Below are positions 53,601-64,000 of a stretch of DNA of 64,000 nt, in pieces. Below the pieces are notes generated by a model, which was not told the origin of the DNA, ran no database searches, and saw nothing but the letters and a program-made list of their open reading frames with translations. The stretch is from Onchocerca lupi (lineage: Eukaryota > Nematoda > Chromadorea > Rhabditida > Onchocercidae), in the NCBI GenBank assembly GCA_028564675.1, contig JAOVVO010000062.1, forward strand, positions 124,001-188,000, given 5' to 3'. Position 1 is the first letter of the stretch; every line of letters starts with the position of its first letter. The translations under genes were made by a program, and so were the position numbers.

Positions 53601-56600
53601 AACTGTACATAGTTGTTTTGTTATGCACTTCACCGTAATTACTGCATGTTCACCAAAATCATTCTGCAGCGCGTCATCTGACATTGACTTTTTATATATT
53701 AAATACTTGATAGAAATTTCAAACTTCTATTTTGATTATGTATTGTCTAAATCATCTATCATTTATTGCAATATTTTTAATATTGAAATGAATGAAAAAG
53801 CAAGGAAGATATTATTTTCAGCGTATTAAATACTTTCAGGAAAGATAGCTCAGTGCAGTTTATGGTGCCACCTGAATTTTCTATTTATATGTCAATAATC
53901 GGTGATAATAACAGCACTTTAGTAGCTCATACAGTTGGTGATGCTGCTTTAATATTAAAGGAAACAAAAGATCCTCATAAAGAACTTATATATTTACCAG
54001 TTTCCGTAAGTTATATGAATTATTTTACTAATACTTATCTTATTTTATGAGAAAAATCAATTACTTATAATAGAAATCCATTCATCAAAGATTAACAAAT
54101 ACGATCTTCTGAAAAGATATTTTATCTTCCATATATAGTTGTATTGTACTACATATTTTTTCTATTCTCGGTTATATTTTGATAATGCGATGTTAGGGAG
54201 TTTACTTTTGAAAATGAGAATTGCAGATTACTCCAGTAGTATCCCTCCATCTAAAGATGAAATGTTCTGAAGTGCTAGAAAAATCGTTAACAGTTTTTCC
54301 TCTCGGTTATCGCCTCCATCTTGATGTTGAATCAAGAGACCATTTTGGCCGTCCATTTGATGCTGCAAAGCATTCGCTAAATTATAGACCCCATCGGTGA
54401 GTACTATTTTGTCAAATTATGCGAATTTTTCATATATTTTCATATTTATTGATTTGCAAAAATTCAGCAGTGTTCTTGAGATTAACATCTAGTAAAAAAT
54501 AATATACTCTTAGATATTAACTATGGTTTATGTCATGAGAAAATTCTTTTGTTCACAGCGATGTATAAATTTTAAATGAAGCAGAAACAATTTTAAGTAA
54601 AAGTGGAGTTTGTATAAATCATAGCTGGCTGGAATTCTAGCTCCACCTATTGTTTTTGCTGCTTTACCTAGTGATTGTATTTTTTTATAGCTTTGATTTA
54701 ACGGAAATCCATCCTGGAAACGCTAACAGTTCATTCGATATACATCTAAAGGATTTTGGCGAAACAGTGCTTAAGGCGAGTCTCTTGTTTTTCAGTTGTT
54801 TTTTATTAACCAAACATTTTGATCTACATTCTTCACGATTAATATTCATTTATGCCTAATTTTTTTTCTCATGCTAAAGATTATAAGCAGTCAATTATCC
54901 TTCTGGTGTTTCTTATAATTATTTTCAAATATTACCATCATTTTGTTAAGGTATGGGACAGAAATGATCCGGAACTAAACGTATTTCTCCGGCTTCCTGT
55001 GGGTGATGTAATTAGACCATTAGCACATTCCGTGGTCCTTTCTGAAATCGTTTGTTTCAATTCTCCACTACCAGTATCTGGATGGAAGGAATTAGATGGA
55101 AATCGACATTTTCAATTCGTCGATGAAAAAAGTGGCATTGCTGTAGCAGTGGATACGGGTAACACTGTAATTGCTTCGTATGACTCCCAAAAACAAACCA
55201 TCTTTACTAAGGTATATTCTTTAATCGACTAAAGTTATTGATTACCAGTTGTTAATAAAAAAAAAAAAAAAAAAAAGAGATAACATGTTTCCAGGATATT
55301 AAAAAAAAAATTTTTATGTTTGTGGCGGGTAAAGCATTCTAATCAGATGAATCGTAAGTTATTTATTTTTCTTTTGTCCCATAATTTATTACTGCAATGA
55401 TAAATTAAGGATTATATTTCATACAGTGGATGAAAAAGAAAATTTTGGGAATTTTTGATGTTTTTCTTCTTTTCCTTTTTCATTTCGGAGACATTTTAGT
55501 TCCTAATCTTACTTTAATTATATTAATTTGAATGAATTCTTCTTTTTAAGTTCTACAAATCCCTGTTTTCGATATGTACTTATTTCTTGCAGCGCAACAT
55601 CGTCCCTGCAAAATCACTTCGTTTTTCATCGGGACCACAATTCGTCTCAAATATCAGAAATCATCAATATCTATTTCCAGTAATCGTTGATAATATTGAA
55701 CAGAATCCATCTAATACTTATGGTATCTTTCTTATTATTATCTCTTCTCTTTTGTTATATCATTTGTTAAATTAGTCCCAAATCTATTTGATGAAAAAAA
55801 AAAAAGTCAGAAATTTTGTGATACTCTGGTATTTTTCACATTACAATATCCAAGAAATTATAAAATTGAAATTAAAAAAAAAAAAATGTTTCTTACGAAA
55901 CTATAACAAAAATATAGCTTATACAGATCAATTATAAACACAGTAACGCAGCAGAAATGTGTTTGTCTGCAATTTTATATGCTATTTCTCGTTTAACTGA
56001 TATCAGTCAACGGTACACATTGCTTCATAAATATTGAACTAAGAAATTATTTTATATTTAGCTAACAAACTATAAAACTTCTATGGGATTCAGATTGCAC
56101 GCCCACGCATTTGAAAAAACTGACTTTGGATGCGCCTTTTGACTGCATTATCAATTTTGTGGAAAAAGTGAATTTATTGGCAACAAGTTTATTTGCTGCT
56201 CGTTCAGCTTTTCTTCCCACACTAGGTAAGGTTTCATTTTGCTTTTTGTAAATTTGAGGCATGGAATAATATAACATTGCTGCAAGGCGCTGGTATTTTT
56301 TTATATAGTAAGTTAAAGAATAAAGTAGTCTTTAATGTCATAAATCCTGAAGATTTCTTACTAGAGTAAATTTGTCAAGTCGGATAATTTTTGGATTAGC
56401 AGAAATTATAAACAATAGTTTATCCATTATACATCAGTAAGCAAATGAGATTAAAGAATCTCTTCAGTAGAGCTTGTTGAATTTGGTTTTCTTTAGGTAA
56501 ATATGGTTGTATGTTAGTGGAACAAACATTCGAAGGTCCATTTGCTTTGACCGAATATCAAAATCTTGCTTTAAATATCTCCGCTATTTGGAATCGTGCT

Positions 56601-58154
56601 GGCAAGGTTTATATGACTCAGATATATATATTTTTTTTTCATTCCTTTTTGTTGTTATTTTTCAATTACATAGAATAGAAAATATGAATCGCTTTGTTGA
56701 TATCGAAGATTAAAAAATGTCTTAAATTAAGCAAATAGCTTCAGCAAACATTTTAGGTAAAAGAGGCAAGTATAATAGTTACTTTCTATCCACGTTTTGA
56801 AATTGTGCAACGTGAATTACGTTTAAACAATGTCAACGCATTGAAAGCTGATCTAATTATACATTCACCTATATCTGATGCTAGCAAGATATCAGTGGAA
56901 ACTGATGGTAGAGGTGTTTTGCGTATAAAGAAAATTAAATCGACATCACTTACTGAATTACGATATCGTGTTGAGGTATGTGTTACTAATAGTTTCTTTG
57001 GAAATGAATTGATTAAATAGAACAGCATAAATTTTAAACGACGAAAAAAAGGGAACAAAAAACAAGTATTATAAAAAATAAGTATGATAAACTTATTGGA
57101 ATTTAGTTAGTTTCCTTTTTATTCTACCTCATAAGTAAAAGCCTATTTTAGTTGGATATGAATTCGGTACTTTTGTGGCAGGAATTATTAGACAATTGCA
57201 ATATCACAGTCAAAAGTGCAATCACTGGACAATTTGAGGTAATACCGGTAACTATCGTTCTTCATGGAGATACTTCGAAAACTGTTTTACGTGGTACTTA
57301 TTTGCTGTTATCATTTTTTTCTGTTTCTCAAACATTTTGCTTCTGCTGTTCTTTACCGATGTGAATGTCACTACATTTGCCTCTTCAAAGCTAATATTAT
57401 TACAGCTTCTGATAATTTAATTGGTCTCCTACGTTCATTTCTGGAATCAACAGTTGTTCAAGTATCTGCGTCACTTCTTACCGCCGGAATCCTTATCGCC
57501 ATGATAGGTACTTTCTATGGTTGCGCTTTTGCTCACTATTTCTTTGTAACTTGATTGATCAACAATGTTATTTCGTATTTCGGTACATTCATAAGTATTG
57601 GATGAATCTCATATGAGCAAGGCAATCGATGAAAAAAAATGTTTTTTAGCATGTCAAGTTATTCTTTATTCGCTTTTCACAAGTTTCTATTGTTTAATAT
57701 TTAGCTTTCAATTAAATGTATTTACAGCGCACTGTAGAGGATACAACTTTTCATCTTATTTGTTCAGTTCTTTTTACGATGCTGATCCTAATGCCACGTA
57801 TGGGTCGTTTGCTAGTGATTATTCAGGTTAGAATTTTTTTTTTTTTTTTTGAATTGTCTTTATGTTGCTAGACATACTCAGATGTGCATATTTTCAAAAT
57901 AAAATGAAATTAGCGTATTTGGCGTAAAAGATGATGAGGATTTTACTGTTATTAATAAATATACAGGAAAAATTACAGAACGATATCCGGCATTAGCTCA
58001 TACTAACGGAAAAAGTTTATTGGGTTCACCTAATACGTCACCATTATCCAATCGATCCAGTCGTTCAGCCGGAAGTCCAGGAGAACCGATTCTTTGGAGT
58101 GTTCCGGACCGAACACCAACGTCAACACATTTACGGAAGAGAAACTGGATGTGA
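44623..58154 (+). CDS. npp-12: Nuclear pore membrane glycoprotein gp210 (36 exons)
   Basis: Single-pass pore-membrane nucleoporin with a large luminal part. Seen: signal peptide MSEFHCLLLRLLLWYSVLL, the conserved start YRLNVPRVLLPYHP, a BIG2-type Ig-like fold (GGTGSFTWSS..PEIASVDSNG, about residues 460-530), the GGPQPLPP block, one membrane segment (VSASLLTAGILIAMIG, about 1740-1757) and a short Ser/Pro-rich tail. 1851 aa, the usual length. Exons: 44623-44789, 45031-45170, 45529-45660, 46279-46431, 46880-46956, 47065-47197, 47323-47451, 47758-47930, 48028-48168, 48350-48484, 48577-48786, 49182-49314, 49413-49555, 49731-49839, 49939-50036, 50263-50412, 50548-50731, 51008-51294, 51470-51592, 51808-51938, 52087-52264, 52502-52669, 52803-53012, 53284-53531, 53840-54005, 54227-54396, 54691-54775, 54951-55211, 55593-55722, 56094-56225, 56497-56606, 56757-56975, 57152-57293, 57406-57507, 57728-57826, 57967-58154. 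All phases agree. Alternatives exist at 50337 (earlier donor) and 51440 (earlier acceptor). Confidence 0.95.
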
Positions 58155-59207
58155 ACATTTGTGGTGCTATCTTTGTTTAGCATTTTATTAGAAATTGATT
58201 TTAAAATGGATAGAATACTTTCATATTTTCTAGAAGACTTCAAAAGTTTGCGAGGTTGTCTAGTTTAGCAGTTCTTATTGTTTGATGTACCATTTACTTT
58301 CTCTGTTGTTCCAGTATTATTATTTGTTGGTTTAAGTTGTTTCTTTTTTTTTCTTTTCTTTTTTTTGCGGAATTACATGCATATATTATATGATGACTAT
58401 AATCTTTTTCAAGCTTTATGCAAATTTCCAATTCTCTCTTAAGATTTGTTGTTGTTTTCAAACCGGTATTTGTATAATTGATCTCTACTGTAGAGATGGC
58501 ATCGGCAAATTCTTAATCAAATCAAAATTTTGCTATTAATCATTATTTGAATCTCATTAATTTTATTTAGTAGATCAGATTGTTCATTTGATAATATTAT
58601 TTTTCAAAAGAAGAAGAAGATACAAAATTTAACAAATAAGAGATGATTTTAAATTGGTTAGATGAGTCATCTAAACAGATCATATACTTACTGAAACAAT
58701 GACCGATATAGATGGTCTTCAAAATGTTTTTAGAAATATCAGAATTGCCGAACGCGTCATCCTATGCTTTTTATTAGGCGTGTTGTTTTAATTTTGAGAT
58801 TTCGTAAGGTTGTTGAATCAATCCTGCAAGTTTTTATTAAAGTAATTAAGTTTGGATGTATGTGCCTTCTTTTTATGTCATAATTTTTGTTGTTATATCA
58901 TTTTTTAGCAAAAAAAAAAAAAAAAAAGGAATCATGAATAAATCAATATTCGGCATTTAAAATAAGAAATATTTCATGATTTGAATTTGACAAAAGAATG
59001 AATAAGCGAAAAAGAAAATCAGGACCGATAAGTTTAATCGGATTCATTTCTCGGGGAAAAGAATTGATATTATGCTTCTTAGGAGTTGAAAAATAATGAT
59101 CATGATTACACTATTTTTAGATCCAATATGTTCATGCTTACGAAATATGACATTAATATGTAATATGATTAGTTAGTTGAAAAGATATGATTATGGTTCA
59201 ATTTCTC

Positions 59208-59211
<4 letters not shown>

Positions 59212-59242
<31 letters not shown>
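59212..59242. repeat. Poly(A) tract, 31 nt
   Basis: Uninterrupted run of A about 1 kb past the gp210 stop. It produces a spurious poly-Phe open frame on the minus strand. Confidence 0.9.
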
Positions 59243-59244
<2 letters not shown>

Positions 59245-60799
59245 AAAGAGAATGGTTTATTTCCTTTAAATTCGAGCACATTTAGTTTTCCCATCATATT
59301 TTGAGAAGAAAATTGAATTCGCAACATTAAGGGATATATATATATAACATAAGACATCAAGTTATACTTAATGCAAAGTATTGCCAGTTTTTTTCATCAA
59401 AAAAGAAAATCATATTTATTCTCGGAACATCTGACTTTTAGTTATTATAAATTATGAAAAGCATAAAACATGTAGCGAGTACGAAGAAAACAGTCATGCA
59501 TGAATTAAAAGCTAAACCGCTGTAAGTCATTAAAAATTCGATCGCAATTTGGTGAAACGACACGAATTCCTGATATTTTGCGACAAAAGCTTTTTACAGT
59601 GCTTTATCACCATCACTTGTATCATATCATCTAACATAGTTGGAATGCGTAGAAGTCCACTCCTTCTCAATGATATCCCAACAATATAGACGAATTGTTT
59701 GTTTGAATTACTCTTTCTTCATCATCTAAATCATAATTAAAATTTGCATCCAAGAAAAAAGTATAATCGCATGAGGTTATAGTATTGCTCTTGCGAATTC
59801 GTAAAAATGTCTGAAAAATTGATAATTTTTAGAAATTTTTATTCGATTCCACTGGATAACATATGTTTCCTAATGTTATATTTAGCTCTGAGGAGATGTA
59901 AGGAATTCTTGAAAGTATATAATTTTTACACCACAGCGATCTCATCACTAATTGTACCATTTCAATAGTAACTAACATCTGCTGTGAATTGCTTTGTTTG
60001 CTCAATTTAAATTTAAATTTGATATTTAGTGTTCCATTGGATTACAACTCTCTCAGAGATTCTAATATATCCATGTTAAACGAAATTAAATAATTATTTA
60101 TATTTTCACCCATCTTATCCATTAAAATTCAACAGAATGAGAATGAAATAACGAAAAGCATCAACTCGTTCGAATGCACTGTTGATCTCTTTCACTCCAA
60201 TTTTTTCTTTTGGTACAACGAAGCTGTAATCGAAGATTTATTAAATTCAAATTATGCTAATAGCAAATACATTGAGAATATTTATCATCGTAAAAAGATT
60301 AACCTAAAAATCTGAATCAACAAATTACTTTGCTATAAAAATTCCGATAATTTCCAATAATAAGTTTAGAAAATTGAAATGAAATGGTTCTTCTATCTCA
60401 CGCAGAAATATGCAGTTATTACCGCATATTTTAAAATTAAAAGAAAAAGAAATGCAGAAGCTGACAAAATCCTATATTAATTTAATCTGAAACAAATTTT
60501 TTTTTTCAAACTAATTTATCATTTAATTAAGAAAAACTTTGGTTTATCTGCCATCTGTGGGATAAAAAATAAAAATACGAGAGAAGATAAACGAAAATTC
60601 TTGCACGATGATCACAAGATTAATATTACCAAATGATGGGAATTAAAATGAAATTAGCCAAAACATCAATGCTATCTAGAAATCATTAAGATTCTTTTTT
60701 TGACGTGATTTACTAGCATGTTGCAAATTTCGAAAGATATTTCTACTAAATTCATCCAATAATTAAGTTGTCGGTAGAAAAATAATTACCATGAATTCA

Positions 60800-60861
60800 G
60801 GTTTAAGAAATAATCAACTAAATTCTTCACATAGGGTTTAAGAAATAATCAATTAAATTCA
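60800..60861. repeat. Two-copy direct repeat, 35-bp spacing
   Basis: GGTTTAAGAAATAATCAACT and the following AAATTC recur as GGTTTAAGAAATAATCAATT and AAATTC 35 bp further on. Confidence 0.85.
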
Positions 60862-61491
60862 TATTCCATAAAATTGCATAGCTCTAAATTTGTTCAAAAA
60901 TTTTCATTTTTGATCTCCATAATCCTTCTGAATCCTAAATTATTGTTATATAGTCTATTCCTGGATTCTTCGTTTCATTCATCTGATTGACTCAATTTCT
61001 TGCTGTCAAAACAAATGAGCAATATATTTAATGAATTTTATTGCTGCCCACATTAATATCAGAAGAGATTGTGAGCGTAAATTCAAATTTGAATCATTGC
61101 TCATTTCTGAAATAAGACATTCAGAAGCTTAATTGCTCTTTCAAGAACTGTTTTTAAATTTTTTCAAATAAATATTCCTGCCAAAATTTATATTGTGGGA
61201 TACATGGGAGTTTTATTGTCATTCTGCTAAGTGATATTATATAAACTATGCATTTATCAGTTCTTCTTTGAATAATTGCAAAATGAAAATTGAAATCGAC
61301 CACATTAAGGCAAAAATAATTAATATCTGAAAATGTTAACAATAACAAATTTTTCAGTTTTATTCAACAATAAACATCACCACATTCTACGAGACAAAAT
61401 TGATAAATCATTTTTCAATGTATATCTTTTGCCTTGTTTTTTTTGTCGTTTTTTTTGTGAATTCCTTAATCGATAAGCATGCATAAATATT

Positions 61492-62230
61492 TTAATCTTC
61501 ATGAAGTTCTTCTTGATGAACAATAACATCGATAATATCGCTAAAAGTCGCAGGCTCAACACTCGCAACAATTCGAACCGCAAGAGGTCTACCAGATCTG
61601 CAGCGAAAGGATTTTTAAACGTAAAAACAAAACAACGTGAATAGTATATTAACAAGTAAATATCAAAGATAAACTTACATCCATGGCAACATTTCATAAT
61701 CGATGTATCCATCAAAAAGAAGTTGCGTGAATGTTTGTCTTTCTGACGGAGTAGCGTCATCCCAAGACGTGCTGTTAAAGACGAGATCAGTATAGTTGAA
61801 AACGTCCTCACTACTGGTACTGTCGTCGTTACTATCACTGTCAATATTAATCACGATCCTATCACTGTTATCATCGTCATTAATGTCACTGTAATCGTCG
61901 TCACTATTACCACTGTTGTCGCTAATATCAATGTCCTCGATTATACTTATTTTCTAAAATATTTATTGTAAACTTATAAATTTTCGTTTTGTTCAACGTG
62001 ACAAAATGAAACTCCATGCAAATTGCTTACATTTAATTACTGAATTTTAATTGAAAATTAATCGCAGATGAACATGTCAATTTTCATTTCCTCAAATTAA
62101 ACTAGTAGAATTATTTGCAACGCTGTGAATTCTTGAAAATTACCGTATAATTTTTCTGCGTTGTTGCCCACAATATTGATATACCGAAAATGCAAAATAC
62201 TAATAGTGATGTGAAGAACGCGTTTCTCAT
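61492..62230 (-). CDS. Unrecognised 155-aa acidic protein with signal-like N-terminus (3 exons)
   Basis: I do not recognise this protein. Exons: 62144-62230, 61679-61953, 61492-61597; phases agree, with donors GTAATT and GTAAGT and acceptors ATTTTAG and GCTGCAG. Seen: a signal peptide-like start (MRNAFFTSLLVFCIFGISIL), then about 50 residues very rich in Asp, Ser and Asn (such as DNSGNSDDDYSDINDDD), a more structured part (SERQTFTQLLFDGYIDYEML) and a conserved-looking C-terminus (SGRPLAVRIVAS, DIIDVIVHQEELHED). There are three N-glycosylation sequons (NYT twice, NST) and no cysteine after the signal. The acidic stretch could bind calcium or basic partners; that is inference. Asp codons mix GAC and GAT, with more GAC than elsewhere in the window. 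A decayed copy lies 1 kb upstream. Confidence 0.8.
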
Positions 62231-62899
62231 CGTTGTGGGATGTTTTCGTAATTAATACCTCAATAAAATAAGAAATTCTAAATTTAAACGCAAATATATA
62301 TTTTCATATTTAAATTATATTTGATAATCTTGAAAAATGTGATTCAAATCCTCAAAAATTCGATCATCTCGCTGGTTCGAGCATTATAATTTTGCCAATT
62401 ACAGAAACAAAAAGAGAACTAAACGAATTTTTAGAATGCACAATAAATACAAAAAATATCATGCTATGAGTTCCAATCAATTTCATCTCTTTTTCAAATT
62501 GAAAAAAAAAAATAGAAAAACTTATAAACAGGAAAAGGAATAGGAATTCTTCTTTGCATTTTACTATCAATCCAAAAAAGAACTTTTATTGCTAGCCAAC
62601 CTTAAAATAGAAAATTAAGTCTGCTGTATTCATAATTCAAAACAATTTTTTGGCTAACAAAATCTGATATTGATAATATACTATCCTGTTGACGGCAACA
62701 TTGATTTCTGATTCGTTGATTCGTTGTTTTGTTTGGAGCGAGTAGTGTTGTGATATTTGAAGAGAATTTGAATAAATTTGTCACTCTCAGTTTATACTGA
62801 AGTAATTTAATTGAATGACAATATAATCCTCATGTTTTCCACATCAAATCTTGGCAAAAATATTCATCTCATTTCAAATGTTGATTTTAAAAAAATTTA

Positions 62900-63560
62900 A
62901 AGACTGCACTTGAAGTAATAATAAGCTTCCGAGTAATTTATTTCAGATTTTGAGATTCGAATTTAATAGATATTTAAAGGTATATTGTTTAGAGATTTAG
63001 ATTCCTTTAAAACGAAGAAATGAAGCTTTATGTAAATTGTACTTTGCTTATCACTGTATTTTGCATGAGAGTTGATCGCAGGAAATTATTTCGAATCAAA
63101 TTCATAGGAATTAGTCGCAGCGATGCGACTTCTTCGAAATTATCGACCCTATTCATACGACGTTGTTAATGATATTAACGTAACGAAAATGCAAAACAAT
63201 AGTGATGTGGAAATCGTGTAATTTTCGTCTTTGCGTCGCGTTTTTTAATTGATATCTTAATGGAGAAAGTGAAGTGAAATTAGCTGCAAATGTATATTTT
63301 AGTGAATGAAACTGAAGTTTGATGGATCTGGGAATTGCGACCTTTAACATTTGAAAAGGACTTTTGATTCAAATTTTCAAAAAGTTGAAATTTTGCTGAT
63401 TTCAGCATTGCAACAATCAAATAATTTTATTGAATATACTGCAAATACATTATGGATTTTGACGAATTTCATCTTCTATTTATCCTGTACAAATAGAAAA
63501 TAAATCTTTGCTCTATCCAAAAGCGCCAAAATCTCAGTGAAATTACTTTATGACAATGAG
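62900..63560 (-). pseudogene. Decayed tandem copy of the acidic secreted-type gene (5' part)
   Basis: On the minus strand, 63149-63217 reads ISTSLLFCIF, then SLTTSYE and a stop, against FTSLLVFCIF and ILWATTQ in exon 1 of the intact gene about 1 kb away. One codon (Val) is missing, the ATG is lost through a short deletion, and TAG interrupts the frame. Flanking DNA also matches: the words GAAAATGCAAAA and AATAGTGATGTG, the CCTCAATAAAAT / ATCTTAATGG upstream part, and GATTCAAAT followed by TCAAAAA further 5'. No remnant of exons 2 or 3 was seen between the copies, so only the promoter and first exon region may have been duplicated. Confidence 0.7.
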
Positions 63561-64000
63561 TTTTGCTAAAATTGCAACAATGCTTAGATTCTATTGGACA
63601 GTTCAGAAAACAATGATAGCATTCAAATGAATTTCTGCAGCAAATACAAAATATGCAATTAAACTTCAGAAATTCAAAGGCACTGATCAAAACTTTCTAA
63701 AATATACGATAGAATCTAAATACTATTGTAAATTTAACAAAATTTAATTGTCACAAAATATTTCTTTAAAGACATGACATATTTTAATATCATAATAATT
63801 TGATCAAAATTCATAATGCGTTTGCTATAAATCTCATAAACTTATTCAGATGTTTTTTATTTTTGCTCTAAAAAGCAATGAAGAAGTTTTAGTCTTCAAA
63901 TCAAGAAAATGTCTTCCTTTATTTTTTCGTTACAGAAACTATGCGTAAAAGTCGAATTTTTATTTGAATATATTGACAAGTTTGTTTTCTGAAATTTTTT
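63561..64000. other. Window edge, no gene seen
   Basis: AT-rich DNA at the end of the window. No splice-supported open frame, RNA gene or repeat was recognised. Confidence 0.6.

Larger units (their letters stand above)
58155..61491. other. Intergenic region, gp210 / acidic secreted-type gene (convergent)
   Basis: About 3.3 kb between the stop codons of two convergent genes. It should hold both 3' UTRs. Seen: a 31-nt poly(A) run (59212-59242), a 35-bp two-copy repeat near 60800-60861 and no coding structure. Confidence 0.7.

Noticed and set aside
54852..55232. 126-codon plus-strand frame starting MPNFFSH.
   Set aside because: Only its 3' part (from 54951) is a gp210 exon. The 5' part is intron sequence before the GTTAAG acceptor.
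59169..59360. Minus-strand frame with a long Phe run.
   Set aside because: It is only the complement of the 31-nt poly(A) tract.
61377..61844. 155-codon minus-strand open frame, the longest in the window.
   Set aside because: It overlaps exons 2 and 3 of the acidic gene in another frame and crosses its intron. The phase-consistent three-exon model explains the DNA better.
1..64000. CRISPR arrays, bacterial operons, insertion sequences or Wolbachia genes.
   Set aside because: No regularly spaced repeats, Shine-Dalgarno-led open frames or transposase motifs were seen. All recognised genes are intron-rich eukaryotic genes.

Overview
The window is nuclear DNA of a nematode, most likely a parasitic clade III (filarial/spirurid) species. 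This is inferred from AT-rich DNA, very intron-dense genes with short exons, TTTTCAG-type acceptors, acceptor-like sites just 5' of several start codons (as expected for spliced-leader trans-splicing), and an EGO-1/RRF-1-type RNA-dependent RNA polymerase. No tRNA, rRNA, CRISPR array, intact transposon or recognisable endosymbiont insertion was found.

Layout. (1) 1-13218, plus strand: the 3' 30 exons of alpha-spectrin, including the SH3 domain and the C-terminal EF-hands; the 5' end lies outside the window. (2) 14608-27988, minus strand: a complete 33-exon cellular RNA-dependent RNA polymerase (1657 aa), convergent with spectrin. (3) 28472-28851, minus: a small two-exon gene with a CUE-like domain, directly upstream of the polymerase and in the same direction. 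(4) 31331-34891, minus: a complete MKK7/MEK-1-type MAP kinase kinase. (5) 38373-40358, minus: a five-exon gene for an unrecognised 154-aa protein with a signal-like N-terminus. (6) 44623-58154, plus: a complete 36-exon gp210/NPP-12 membrane nucleoporin (1851 aa). (7) 61492-62230, minus: a three-exon gene for an unrecognised 155-aa acidic protein with a signal-like N-terminus; a decayed tandem copy of its first exon lies at 63149-63217.

Exon borders were set by hand from GT/AG (twice GC/AG) sites, and reading phase was checked across every junction. The spectrin, polymerase, MKK7, gp210 and both orphan models are phase-consistent from end to end. The genes do not form one pathway: they cover membrane skeleton, small-RNA amplification, stress signalling, nuclear pore and two probable secreted products. 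The points most worth following up are the two orphan secreted-type genes, the pseudogene copy, the CUE gene beside the polymerase, a pair of coding-like exons upstream of gp210 that belong to no recognised gene, and several intronic and intergenic repeats.
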